Notes: generated by a model not told the origin, from the letters alone. 64,000 nucleotides of DNA from Maniola hyperantus (GCF_902806685.2 NC_048536.1:3162001-3226000); one strand, 5' to 3'; counted from the stretch's first letter, positions 30,371 through 40,811 are shown. Made by a program: numbers and translations.

Positions 30371-30682
30371 CACAATCCAATACCAATAGCCATTTGCCTC
30401 AATTTGTAGTTTTAGTGATTTAGTATTTTTCAAACCCGCAATGTAAAGCGTGCAAAACTCGGGTCAATGCCCCGCCTACGACGCGGCATTGACTCCGAGT
30501 GGCCTAGTTATGCAACGTTCGTTGACCTCTAGCGCCGGTCAGATGTTTCAATTGCAATATATTGTTAAAATTATAGGACTTTTTATATTTTTTTCGCGTT
30601 TTTTTTTGTGGTATCATATCAGTAATCATCAGTACTAGGACCTGTCTTCGTTTTTGCCAGCGTTCTGATTACAACCTGTATA
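30371..30682. mobile_element. TIR MITE (AACCAGAACGC family), left end lost
   Basis: Matches the copy at 63661 through GGGTCAATGCCCCGCCTACG and GCATTGACTCCGAGTGGCC, a near-palindromic centre, and ends CAGCGTTCTGATTACAACC then TGTA. Confidence 0.65.
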
Positions 30683-30804
30683 ATGTGCCAGCCAGTGGTC
30701 TTTTTCTTCTATCTGATAACGTTTGAATATCTTCGAGAGTGGTTCAATAATAAATTGACTACTATGCGATGGTTGCCAAGTTCTAATAATAATGCCCTTT
30801 GTGG

Positions 30805-30829
30805 TGTAGACTGTAGTGTAGTGTAGTGT
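30805..30829. repeat. TGTAG pentamer repeat
   Basis: Four to five TGTAG units. Confidence 0.7.
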
Positions 30830-30982
30830 AGCGGCGGTCTCGTGTTAAACTCGGTTGTATCCGGCGACCGTAACCAGAGTGATGTATTGTGTCAATGGGC
30901 GTTCTATATTTTATGACACCAACACCAGAGGACGTGGCTTGGACTGAGAGTCCATTAGAAACTTCGAGGAGATTGACACCGC

Positions 30983-31133
30983 GAATTCATAGTCAAGATA
31001 GGAACTTCTTTAGACGATGATTCAGAACACATGTGTCATACACAACTTTGATGCATTGCATACCTAAAAGTTGAATGTGACACATGTCGTTTGAATCGTT
31101 CTCTAAAGAAGCCCCTATCTTGACTATGAATTC
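30983..31133. repeat. foldback of two 75-base arms (GAATTCATAGTCAAGATAGG)
   Basis: GAATTCATAGTCAAGATAGG at the left is mirrored by CCTATCTTGACTATGAATTC at the right, and TCTTTAGACGATGATTCAG by GAATCGTTCTCTAAAGA. There is almost no loop. Likely a MITE; only one copy here. Confidence 0.75.
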
Positions 31134-31164
31134 CAGTGTAGGACTGAAGCTGAAAGTTTTTTTT

Positions 31165-31400
31165 ATAGAGATAGCGAGCAAACGAGCAGGCGGGTTACCT
31201 GATGTTAAGTGATTACCGCCGCCCATGAACATTTGCAGCACCAGAGGAACAGCCGATGCGTTACCGGCCTTTTAGGAATTTGTTGATCCGCCCCTTGAAT
31301 AACCCCATGTTGTAATCTAGTGGGAACACCACCGATGGGAGTTCGTTCCACAGTTTGCATGCGCGTGGAAAGAATAATAGAGAAAGTTGTACCTAATAAT
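31165..31400 (-). mobile_element. LINE-J C-terminal/3' fragment
   Basis: Same segment as 23380 but longer toward the coding side (complement of GGGAGTTCGTTCCACAGTTT). Confidence 0.6.
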
Positions 31401-31406
31401 AACACT

Positions 31407-31555
31407 ACGATGCCGTGTAGAAACCAATAAGGAGTATAGGTATGGGTTTAATTAAAATTACCATACCCCTTCCAAGTTAGCCCACTACTATCTTAGATTA
31501 CATCGTTACTTACCATCAGGTGAAATCGCAGTCAAGGAATAACTTGTAATGAAAT
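31407..31555 (+). mobile_element. SINE-B 3' half
   Basis: ATGCCGTGTAGAAACCAATA, TACCCCTTCCAAGTTAGCCC and CTTACCATCAGGTGAAATCG. Confidence 0.7.
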
Positions 31556-31690
31556 TAAAAAAGAAAACATCTTGAGGCATCCTGCATGCATGTTCTCCAT
31601 AATGTTCTCAAAGGTGTGTGATGCCGATCCGCACTGGACCAGCGTAGCAGACTATGGCATTTAAACCCGCTATGGGTTGATCAACTGCTA
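31556..31690 (+). mobile_element. SINE-A 3' half
   Basis: AAAACATCTTGAGGCATCC to CCCGCTATGGGTTGATCAAC; the GAT tail is lost. Confidence 0.6.
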
Positions 31691-31726
31691 GTAGTACCTA
31701 CAAAAGTGTATGCGCAGAACAAAGGC

Positions 31727-31882
31727 AATATGACACGATAGGTTGAAATGACAATCGGGGAGGGAACACCCCGCACACCCACACAACCCCCGCGCTCCCG
31801 CGAGTGCGGGTGACGTGCGGGTGGGCGGGGCGTCCTCCCGCCTCATACTCCGATTGCCATCTCGACCTGTCGCTGACTATAG
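31727..31882. mobile_element. FB2 foldback MITE, full length
   Basis: ATGACACGATAGGTTGAAAT pairs with GATTGCCATCTCGACCTGTC; the core ACCCCCGCGCTCCCGCGAG lies at the palindrome centre. Confidence 0.75.
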
Positions 31883-31957
31883 GACTTCATGATCTGAAGC
31901 CAAATAAGCTAGCCCTAGACCAACGAGAAAACTAAAAATAAATACGTGCACAATATT

Positions 31958-32371
31958 TGCTGTGGGCTCTTCGACGAGCTTCTCAGAACTTTTGCTAATT
32001 TGTTCCTTGTCAAAAGCAACCAGCTTGATGTCAATCACCACTGTGTGATGTAATTCAGACCATTATATTAAGTATAGTAGGTATTTAGCATATGTACACT
32101 ATATACTGTAGGTAAGCATAGTAAACAAGTAATTAGGTATGTGAAAATCCTGTGTTAACTGGATTTCCATCTTCAAAATCGGTTAACAAGCATAAAACAG
32201 ACAGATATACATACAGATTTTTTTTATTTTTTTTTATTCGTTTATTTGCAGATAGACACTCTTATTAGGGATTATATTATTAGTATGGTTATGGATAGAT
32301 CAGTATGGATAGTATGGAATCAGCTCGCCACCTCTGTTAGAAAATCCTAATCTCAAAAAACTCACGAAGGA
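31958..32371. other. mostly unassigned, LINE-F stub at start
   Basis: CTGTGGGCTCTTCGACGAGC at 31961 is a LINE-F remnant. The rest holds a T-run at 32219-32240 and short TAGTATGG repeats near 32280-32320. Confidence 0.4.
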
Positions 32372-32645
32372 TTTTTTTAAATTCAGATACAAGCTAGCCC
32401 TTGACTGCAATCTCACCTGGTGGTAAGTGATGATGCAGTCTAAGATGGAAGCAGGCTAACCTGGAAGGCGTATATCACTTTTTAATAAAGGCCACACCCC
32501 TTTGGTTTCTGCACGGCATCACACCGGAACGCTAAATCGCTTCGCGGCACGGCTTTGCCGGTAGGGTGGTAACTAGCCATGGCCGAAGCCTCTTACCAGA
32601 CCAGACCAGAAATTAAGTAATTATAAAATTCCAAACCCCTGCCGG
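32372..32645 (-). mobile_element. SINE-B, head missing
   Basis: From the TGAATTTAAAAAAAT end through GGTCTGGTCTGGTAAG; stops at CCTGCCGGGA in the box B area. Confidence 0.75.
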
Positions 32646-32828
32646 GACGGAATAGTAGACGAGAATAGACGTTTCGAATTGTCCGACTATCAAATGGGCA
32701 AACAAATCGCCGTCTATCAAGACTACTATTTGTTTGCCGAGGAATTAATCTCTTTACAGTCCAGTCGCGATTAATATAAGTCACCAGTTGGTCGGCACAT
32801 CATTAATGTATAAGCAGTAATGGTACTT

Positions 32829-32870
32829 TGGGGTTCCGAAGTGTTGAAATGGTGACCTCGTACCGGATTT
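32829..32870 (+). mobile_element. RTE LINE remnant
   Basis: Translation GSEVLKW then stop then PRTG, the VLEWRPRTG position of the RTE C-terminus. Confidence 0.5.
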
Positions 32871-32871
32871 G

Positions 32872-32976
32872 ACGACCTCCCTGGCGCAGTGGAAAGCACT
32901 GTGGTCTTGTTAATAGGAGGTCCCGGGTTCGATTCCTGGAAGGGGTTTAGAATTTTATAATTCCTAAATTTCTGGT
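32872..32976 (+). mobile_element. SINE-B head
   Basis: GACCTCCCTGGCGCAGTGG and GGTTCGATTCC; ends after AAATTTCTGGTC. A 26-base Helitron terminus (GGGGCGGGCCGCTAG, 32977-33002) follows directly. Confidence 0.75.
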
Positions 32977-33002
32977 CGTGCAAAACCGGGGCGGGCCGCT
33001 AG
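32977..33002 (+). mobile_element. Helitron 3' terminus
   Basis: AAAACCGGGGCGGGCCGCTAG-type end followed by T; like the terminus at 9873. Confidence 0.55.
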
Positions 33003-33361
33003 TTTTAACATAGCTCCATAAATATCGTTACTGTTTTTCCTGAACGTAATCCTCCTTAAATACGCATCATTCATTCTTCGGGATAGCATTCTTATCCTAG
33101 CGACCCATCGCGACCCTTTGCAAAGGTCGCAAATCTTAAAAGGATTGAAGAGGTAGTCGAGTGAAAGGGCCGAATTTAAGTCATAATTTCAATTAGGGTC
33201 GAGATTTGGGTCGTGAATAAAATATAATCAAGCAGATGTTCGCCGATACTCTTGGACATCCAGGTTTATTTCGGGTCCTCCTCGTTTATATGTCGAGAAA
33301 ATACATTTAGGGGCAAAGATCCTTTATCTATACATACAAATTAATGATCTCTATACATATA
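33003..33361. other. no gene recognised
   Basis: Contains CGACCCATCGCGACCCTTTG and a few GGTCG motifs; no repeat family assigned. Confidence 0.4.
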
Positions 33362-33652
33362 GCTGTGACAGCCGCCTTCTAATCGGAAGTCGGGGGTTCG
33401 ACCCCTGGTACGCACCTCTAACTTATGTGCGTTAGAAGTAATTAAATATCACTTGCTTTAACGGTGAAGGAAAACATCGTGAGGAAACCTGCATACCTGA
33501 GAGGTCTCCATGTTCTCAAAGGTGTGTGAAATCTACCAATCCGCACATGGTCAGCGTAATAGACTATGGCCAAAACCCTTGTCACTCTGAGAAGAGACCC
33601 GCCGTGCTCTGTAGTGAGCCGGCGATGGGTTGATCATGATGATGATGATGTG
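33362..33652 (+). mobile_element. SINE-A, head partly truncated
   Basis: Box B GGGTTCGACCCC, body TTTAACGGTGAAGGAAAACA, tail with four GAT units. Box A is lost. Confidence 0.8.
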
Positions 33653-33655
33653 ATC

Positions 33656-34015
33656 GTGTGTGGTGGCGCGCCCTTGGGAAGGTGTCTCTTGTCCTCCATT
33701 TGATGTGTTTATTTATTTATACTTACTTTTTATTCAACTTATCTGTCGTCTATTCCTCTGTTATTTACTGTTGTATTTTTATTTTTATATATATACATAG
33801 TACATACGTATCTATATTTTGTATATTTACTTTATTTAGTTAGTACACCCCTTCCGCTTTCTTTAATTTTTATAATATCCTCTACCCTAAGGTTGCCTGG
33901 AAGAGATCGCTATTTTAGCGAAAAGGCCACCTATAATTGTACTTGCTATCCTTGTTATATTTCTATTGTTTTGGTTTTGGTGTACAATAAAGCATATTTA
34001 CTTTTACTCAAAGAA
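33656..34015 (+). mobile_element. LINE C-terminal end and long 3' UTR
   Basis: Short frame VWWRALGKVSLVLHLMCLFI at the left resembles the end of a lepidopteran LINE protein. The 3' UTR contains GGTTGCCTGGAAGAGATCGC, GCGAAAAGGCCACC and GTGTACAATAAAGCAT, a form common in Lepidoptera. Clade uncertain. Confidence 0.6.
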
Positions 34016-34057
34016 TTTCTAAGTACTACTTCGTAGTACAACTTTTACTTTACTTTA

Positions 34058-34159
34058 CCGACAAACCGTCATATAGATATGAGTGACAGAGACAACGCTC
34101 TACAAAGCCGAAATGCTATTCTAAAGGCCGATGTACATTACTTTCGGCCGCGTACTGTA
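34058..34159. mobile_element. FB1, right half only
   Basis: CCGACAAACCGTCATATAG to GGCCGCGTACTGTA; the left half is absent. Confidence 0.7.
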
Positions 34160-34457
34160 TGACTGTACGATTGGTAGAAACTGCTCCTATGGGAGTGATG
34201 CTACAAGACATTAATATGTATAGGAACACGAAAGCAATAGAATATACACATCCTTCTACATAGCTTCAAACTTAGCCAAATTAATTCCGGAACCCAGATG
34301 TTACAGCTTAATTATGATAATTTCTATACCATGTTTTCCTACATAATTTAATTCAAACAGTGGAAAATTTGTTTTGCATACTGAACAATTAAAACTTTTT
34401 CAAACTTTTTTCAATAAAATAACATTTTGTAGGTACCTATCTAATAGAAAATACCAT

Positions 34458-34650
34458 TTTTAAGGTTCCGTACCCAAACCCTATTACCACGCAAAACTAT
34501 GCATTTACTAAGCCTTCGCTGTCCGTCTGTCTGTCAGCGGGCTGTATCTCGTGAATCGTAATAGGCAGAGAGATAAAATTTTCACAGAATGCGTATTTCT
34601 AATATTGCCGCTACAACAAGTAATAATAAAAGTTTGAAAATAACCAAAAA
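34458..34650 (+). mobile_element. interspersed repeat starting AAGGTTCCGTACCC
   Basis: GTCCGTCTGTCTGTCAGCGG, GCTGTATCTCGTGAATCG and ATTGCCGCTACAACAAGTAA. Similar in outline to LG but a different family; class unknown. Confidence 0.5.
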
Positions 34651-34666
34651 TATTATTAAAAAAAAC

Positions 34667-34935
34667 CAGCCAAATGCGAGTCGGACTCGTGCACCGAAGG
34701 TTCCGTACTACAGTCGTATTTTTCGATATTTTACACGATCAATCAAAAACGATAATGCGTAAAAATTAAAAATAAATGGTAGAATGTACAGGTAAAACTC
34801 TTTCATATTGTTGAAGTACTTGTATTTATCTAATCTTTAACTGTTTTTGGAAGACCGTGATTTCGCCTGATAAAAATATTTAACATTTTTACTGTGAATC
34901 ATCGATATAAATGACAAGTTAAGGTCAAGCGAACA
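34667..34935 (-). mobile_element. LG repeat, 5' part lost
   Basis: AACCAGCCAAATGCGAGTCG, GGTTCCGTACTACAGTCG and CGATATTTTACACGATC. Confidence 0.65.
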
Positions 34936-35947
34936 AAATTTTTCACGGTTTTGGAACCAAATAAATCAGCGCCACCTCTTATAGATACTAACGAACGACC
35001 CATTTGAAATCCAGACATCACTGAGGTTGCATTGGTACTGCTAAAGCACCAATGAGTCGGTGCCATTTTGTTTGTTCAATGGCCCTGTCCATACGAAGTA
35101 ATATATAAGTCAATGCTGTGAATACTTGGGGTCTATTGGCTTCTTAATGGCAGTATACCTACTTGAAGAATTATTGGTTGACTGCCATAACTTGCCATCA
35201 GCAAAACCATTTTGAATATTCGTAGGTACCTGTAACAAAAAGTTAAGATTACTATTCAATAACACAGAGACATATATTGCATAACATCCCTGTAGCCAAA
35301 GAAAAACCAGCAAAACTATCTCGCTCACAGGTTTTGTAGATCATCAGAATGTGATTATCACAATTGTGACACACTGTGGTGTTAGACGTGTTTGTCATTA
35401 GCGGAGTCCGGACCAACTGAAGACAGCCAAGCATGGCTTGCAAGCCATCTTGACTCAGCAAGTGTGGACGTGGCTCGGGCTATCATGCATGGCTCAACCG
35501 TGAGCCATGCAGTGCAGAACACCCTATGCTAAAATTGGAATTTTGACTCAAAATATGAGTTTACAGATCAGGTTACAAATGTTTAGTTGTAGCTATTTCC
35601 GCTTTTAATCAATCAGTAAACAGACGTAAGATATCAAAGACAAACGCATCTAAAACGGCATTCCAGTTGGAATGCCAGCAGCAATCGAATGTGCATTAAT
35701 CTATCAAACGTTCCGCCAAACTCGCCGCTTTGATGCACATCTGTTCAGTGAACTACAATATCTGTGATTGGTATGGCCTCCACGCTGGCACGCCTTTCGA
35801 CTCTCACTCTTTTACTTGAAATCTTTGACTTGACTCTGCTTCCTGCCATGTTTTATTAGAAATAGGTTTTTAACTTTTTCGTCTAGGGCGCAAAAAACCT
35901 TACAAAAAACCGGTCTGTTAAGGTTTCATAGATATTTTTCAACTAGA
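34936..35947. other. no gene recognised
   Basis: About 1 kb of DNA without repeat ends. ORFs of 72 and 69 codons overlap on the minus strand at 35110-35461, translations unrecognised. CTTGACTCAGCAAGTG and GGCTCAACCGTGAGCCATG give small palindromes. Confidence 0.4.
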
Positions 35948-36136
35948 TACAGTATGGGGCCGAAAATAATGTACATCGATCGACCTTTAGAATGACATTT
36001 CAACTCTGTAAAGCGTTGTCTCTGTCATTCATACCTATATGACGTTTTGTCGGTCTCAACGACAGAGACAGAGCTCTACAAATATTAAAATCTCCTTCTA
36101 AAGATCGATGTACATTACTTTCGGCCGCGTACTGTA
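35948..36136. mobile_element. FB1 foldback MITE
   Basis: TACAGTATGGGGCCGAAAAT at the left and TTTCGGCCGCGTACTGTA at the right; a 4-base ATCG duplication in the left arm at 35978. Confidence 0.8.
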
Positions 36137-36818
36137 TTTAATTAGGTCCTTAACACTTTTTTATATCTTAGTTCTTAAGTAGTATTAAATTAAAAGTATA
36201 CCTACCTAACTATGGTTTAATAAAAAGTTTATTTTGATCACAGCGAATTACATTATGAATTTACTATCAGTGTTTAATGTTAAAATACGGTATAATTGTT
36301 TATACTAAAAATCAAAATTCCTCACTATTTCAGTTTTTGAGATGGACCCCGTAACAAAAAAAGTCTAAAACTGAAAACTTAGACGGCCCATGATTTCCTT
36401 ATTTTATTTTTAAAGACACTTAGGTATAAATGAATAAACAACTTTATTCGTAATCTACTCAATGAGCTCTAGACAATGGCCAGGAAAAGAACGAAAAAAA
36501 TCTGTTAATTTTCATGACTGAGTAAATTTCTACACCATGTGATGTACCTATCCCACCGAGGAGTCTTTGAAACATCAAAATTTCATTTCTGTAACTCATT
36601 CCATCTACAAGCCAGACAGATCCGTGACGTTCAGACAGACAGACGGACAGACATGAGACAGCCGAGTGACATTAATTGGGTTCCGTTTGAAACTCTACCA
36701 ATAATAATTAGGGCAATTAGTACATACCTACTCTGAACGATGACGCTTTAAAATTTAAATTAATATAATTAGGTGCTCTTCTCATTGGCATACATTTTTG
36801 AGCCACATATCTTATAGC
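36137..36818. other. mostly unassigned
   Basis: At 36540-36705 GACAGACAGACGGACAGACA and TTGGGTTCCGTTTGAAACTC resemble a worn member of the GGTTCCGT repeat group. Nothing else is placed. Confidence 0.35.
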
Positions 36819-37193
36819 ACTCAGTGTCTAACACTGAATGATAGCCACCAAGCTCATTTAACATTGGTTGGTTCTACCTTGCTGCTTTATTGAGTGATTT
36901 TAAAATATGTTTTCGTAGAAGGTTGAAGGTTTCTTCAATGGATTAAAAATAAATGTCAAATTAGCTCGGTGGCTATCATTGAGTGTTAGCAAAGTTCACG
37001 ATGGTTAGGAAACTTCCAACAAAACGGCGAGGCTTCGTGGCAGGCGTCAAATGTTAGTAGGTACATTTGACGCAGGTAGCCCTTTTTTTTCTATGATTTC
37101 ACGTCACCACAGCCTAATATTTGACATATCATCGATTCAGGACCAAACCGAGAGTTCCCTCACTCTAGGTTTCTCTGGTGTTAGACACTGAGT
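36819..37193 (+). mobile_element. TIR element (ACTCAGTGTCTAACAC), complete
   Basis: Left end ACTCAGTGTCTAACACTG, right end GTGTTAGACACTGAGT. Subterminal AATGATAGCCACCAAGCTCA recurs inverted as TTAGCTCGGTGGCTATCATT at 36961, so the left portion is itself a foldback. The remainder (CGTCAAATGTTAGTAG...) matches 56080-56335 in complement. No ORF. Confidence 0.65.
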
Positions 37194-37409
37194 AAGAGTG
37201 GGGGCACACGATGCGTTGCGGCACCGGAGCCGTGTCGCTGCATCGTCTTACATAGAAATATCTGTGACGCAACGCATTCACCCCTCCCCGCCTCATCTCG
37301 GTGGTTGCAAGTCCGGTGCGGCGCCGGAGCGCATCGTGTGACATGCCACAGATATTTCTATGTAAGACGACGCACCGCCGCCGCAATGCATCGTGTGCCC
37401 CCGCTCTTA
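37193..37409. mobile_element. foldback MITE (TAAGAGTGGGGGCACACG)
   Basis: TAAGAGTGGGGGCACACGAT pairs with ATCGTGTGCCCCCGCTCTTA. Inner pair CTTACATAGAAATATCTGTG and CACAGATATTTCTATGTAAG is perfect. GC-rich with many CpG. Confidence 0.75.
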
Positions 37410-37445
37410 GCAAATCAGTGGGCAGGTCTGCTTTTTGTTTTCAAT

Positions 37446-37625
37446 CGTTTTTGAAATAGAAATAGAAATAGAAATAGAAATAGTGTTTATTTGCTAGAAT
37501 GTGGTACAATTTGGTCTTAAATCTATTTTGTTCTAACACATTCAACCAATAACTTAGTGTGCAAATTGGACAAGATAGGTTACAAAGCGGATCTATTGTC
37601 AAAATCCATTCTTGTCCATCTAACA
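37446..37625 (-). mobile_element. LINE-like 3' end with TATTTC tail
   Basis: Minus strand ends GCAAATAAACACTATTTC followed by five TATTTC units, i.e. polyadenylation signal plus hexamer tail. Confidence 0.55.
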
Positions 37626-37865
37626 AGTTTCATCACTGATGAAGGACCCCAAAACGATTTCACTTATTCACGCCAATAATCTCATTGGCTCTCGATTACT
37701 CGTCGAAATTGAGCACTTGACTCGATGAAATTGGGGCTCATTGCTCCATCGTTTCTTATGTGCTAAAGGATAAGGGTGCCTGTCCACTGAAACGGAGCGG
37801 AGCGGAGATGTGTATAGTTAACTAATCTGAATTTTGCCAGATGACGGAATATAATTATCACGTTA

Positions 37866-38160
37866 CTAGATGATTCCGACTTCGTTCGCGTGGATTTAGG
37901 GTTTTTAAAATCCCGTGGGAACTCTTTGATTTTCCGGGATTAAAAGTAGCCTATTTCCTTTCCCGGGATGCACGTATATACGTGTAATTTGGCATACAGA
38001 ATGCAGATAGCTATCATTTCGTAGACATTCAAATTTGCAAACACGCCAAATTTTAGCCCGATTCATCCAGTAGTTTGAGCTGTGCGATGATAGGTCAGTC
38101 AGTCAGTCGGTCAGTCAGTTAGTCAGCCAGTCAGTCAGATTTTCCTTTTATATATTTAGA
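37866..38160 (-). mobile_element. chimeric Helitron: HEL2 5' end, HEL1 3' end
   Basis: Minus strand opens TCTAAATATATAAAAGG with TGAC units and the HEL2 GATGAATCGGGCTAAAA body, then switches near 37970 to HEL1 text (GGGAAAGGAAATAGGCTAC, AATCAAAGAGTTCCC) and ends GGAATCATCTAG. Confidence 0.75.
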
Positions 38161-38399
38161 CTAGCTTATGCTCGCGACTTTATCTACTACAAAAATTTCT
38201 AACGCGTATTTTACACTCTTAGCGGTTAGATTTTCTAAAATCTTTCCCTCTCAAATCCTTTCTTAGTGGATGTCTACTGACGTCTTAATAGCTTTCTGCA
38301 TGCCAAATTTCAGCCCAATCCATCCAGTAGTTCGAGCTGTGCGTTGATAGATCAATCAGTCAATCAGTCAGTCAGTAAGCTTTTCTAGATATATTTAGA
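38161..38399 (-). mobile_element. HEL2 Helitron, complete but diverged
   Basis: Minus strand starts TCTAAATATATCTAGAAAAG and ends GAGCATAAGCTAG at 38161, abutting the chimeric Helitron. Host T at 38400. Confidence 0.75.
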
Positions 38400-38754
38400 T
38401 AAACCGAATATCCTACATATATGTTATACGTGGCTATACTAGTGACACATACTTTGACACCTGTCCTGTCGTCATTTGTGAAGTTTTTGATTTATGGCCG
38501 CCCTACCGAGCTCACGCGGCGGCAAAGAGTCACCGAGTTGACAGTCTTTTGAAATAATGGATGGTCTCAATAATTTTGTTTGTAGTTCCAACAAAATATT
38601 CGTGTAAACTGGAAATGTGTCTCTATTTATGTCATAACATTAGATATGTGTATTTATTATATTCATATTTCTGTTTCATGTGATAAATTGTTTAAATAGT
38701 TTAATAGTTTTTCCCTCAAATTGCGGTGGCGAATAATTTTCCAGCATCCATGAT

Positions 38755-38875
38755 GTAATATGAAAATAATGCGTAAAAAAACTTCTCACGCGCCATTTTA
38801 ACTTTAGGTGTCAATGGCAAAAGTACGATTTCAATTCTTATTTTAAAGGTGAACCATATTGAAATTCACCATCGT
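38755..38875. mobile_element. foldback fragment (CGCCATTTTAACTTTAGGTG)
   Basis: TTCTCACGCGCCATTTTAAC and AGGTGTCAATGGCAAAAGTA belong to the family of 8051; the arms no longer pair well. Confidence 0.5.
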
Positions 38876-38966
38876 GAAAAACATGTTTTCGTATACAGTC
38901 TGGTGGAACAAGACATTTATTTTTAGAAGTATTGGATTGGACAAACATGCATTAAGTAGTATAAAT

Positions 38967-39285
38967 CATCATCATCATCATCATCATCAACCAATAGACG
39001 TCCACTGCTGGACATAGGTCTCTTGTAGGGACTTCCACACACCACGGTCTTGCGCCGCCTGAATCCAGCGGCTCCCTGCGACTCGTCTGATGTCGTCCAT
39101 CCACCTAGTGGAGGGTCTTCCAACGCTGCCTCTTCCGGTGCGAGGTCGCCATTCCAGCACCTTGGGACCCCATACGTCTATCGGTTGTACGAACTATGTG
39201 CCCTGCCCATTGCCACTTCAGCTTCGCAACCCGTTGAGCTATGTCGGATACTCTAGTTCTCCTACGGATCTCCTCATTTCATTAG
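38967..39285 (-). mobile_element. RTE LINE C-terminal fragment
   Basis: Complement encodes VLEWRPRTGRGSVGRP, TRWMDDIRRVAGSRWIQAAQ, DRGVWKSLQETYVQQWTSIG and stop, then a tail of (GAT)n at 38967-38989. This is the best-kept C-terminus of the family here; upstream of about 39200 stops appear. Confidence 0.85.
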
Positions 39286-39609
39286 TATAAATAGTGAAGC
39301 GATAAATCTGCCAAAAATTAGAGATCTACCATAAATTCATCTCGTTTCATGACATTTACAATCAGTGGTAAAACTGCTTTGCTCTGGCGAAAGAAATACA
39401 ATGAAACGCGACAACCAAACATAAATCATCAAGATTCTGTAGCGAAGTCGGGGTTTTTATTCATATTTATAGTGAATCGTGTTTCCATTCGTCATCGTTT
39501 TAAATGTAATATTGACGATAACTGTGTTTTATATGCCTCTCGTAGAAAGCACAAAATGACTCTACATATTTTAAAATAAGTTAGTACTTTTGCAATAAAA
39601 CAATTATTA
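39286..39609. other. no gene recognised
   Basis: A 76-codon plus-strand ORF (39349-39579) has no recognisable motif. Confidence 0.4.
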
Positions 39610-39962
39610 TTTTTAAAAAACCGGGCAAGTGCGAGTCAGGCTCGCGCACCGATATTTTGACCAAAAACTATGATGTATTAAAATAAATAGAAAACTTGAT
39701 ATAGTTACTTACTTCGAAAATTGAAAATACTAATTATTCATGACCACAATTTAATATTTTTTGTGTGATGTAACCACAAATTCACGGTTTTCAGATTTTT
39801 CCCCTAATTTCTGCTATAAGACCTACCTACCTGCCAAATTTCATGATTCTCTAGGTCAACGGGAAGTACCCTGTAGGTTTCTTGACAGACTGACAGACAG
39901 ACAGACAACTAAGTGATCCTATAAGGTTTCCGTTTTTCCTTTTGAGGTACGGAACCCTAAAA
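39610..39962 (-). mobile_element. LG repeat, internally deleted
   Basis: AACCGGGCAAGTGCGAGTCA to TTTTGAGGTACGGAACCCT; about 90 bases missing near the left end. Confidence 0.75.
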
Positions 39963-40146
39963 ATGGAGCACACCTGAGCCAAAAGCTCGAATGTCATTAC
40001 TCATTACAAACACACGTTAACAAGTCAGTCTGTGTCGCCGTATTGTAACAAGATCGCCTCGAATGGTAAATTACAAACAAACAGTACCAGTCAATCTCCA
40101 GATTAAGGATACTGGAGCACTGCCTATGTATGTAGGTAATTTATCT

Positions 40147-40588
40147 TTAAAAAAACCGGCCAAGTGCGAGTCAGGCTCGCGGAAAGAGGGTTCCGTACTA
40201 CAGTCGTATTTTTTCGACATTTTGCACGATCATTCAAAAACTATGATGCATAAAAATAAATAAAAAACTGTTTTAGAATGTACAAGTGAAGACCTTTCAT
40301 ATGATACCCCACTTGATATAGTCACTCACTTCGAAAGATGAAAATACTAATTATTAGTTCATGACCACAATTTAATTTTTTGTGTGATCTAACCATAAAT
40401 TCACGGTTTTCAGATTTTTCCCCAAATGTCAGCTATAAGATCTACCTACCTGCCAAATTTCATGATTCTAGGTCAACGGGAAGTACCCTGTAGGTTTCTT
40501 GACAGACAGACGGACAGACAGACAGACAACAAAGTGATCCTATAAGGGTTCCGTTTTTCCTTTTGAGGTACGGAACCCTAAAAATAGC
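40147..40588 (-). mobile_element. LG repeat, full length
   Basis: Complement starts TTTTAGGGTTCCGTACC, has a GTCT microsatellite, then CAAGAAACCTACAGGG, and ends CTGACTCGCACTTGGCCGG plus T-run. Forms an inverted pair with 41702-42140. Confidence 0.8.
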
Positions 40589-40717
40589 AAAACAACATAA
40601 AAACAACCTTTTTGTAAGTATCGCTAGCAATGAAAATGTAATCTTCATTGAAACCATTGAAACTTATAGAAACTTAAATGCATGGCCAGTATGCAATCTA
40701 TTTCCCACATTTTCAGG

Positions 40718-40811
40718 ACAATGGGCAGAAGCGCTATTTTCAATCTTCGATTTAACCCAGATGAATTTAAAAAGGAATTCGGATCGCAAAGTACTTGGAG
40801 TTTCTGTTCAG
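40718..40811 (+). other. candidate exon between inverted LG copies (weak)
   Basis: Acceptor-like TTTCCCACATTTTCAG ends at 40717; donor-like GTGAGTGAAG starts near 40812. Two frames are open (QWAEALFSIFDLTQ and GRSAIFNLRFNPDEF). Neither is recognised, and chance splice signals are common. Confidence 0.2.

Noticed and set aside
30983..31133. microRNA precursor
   Set aside because: Arms are far longer than a typical pre-miRNA and nearly perfect, which fits a MITE or inverted duplication better.
35110..35461. Overlapping ORFs as a small gene
   Set aside because: Different frames, unremarkable translations, no supporting signals.
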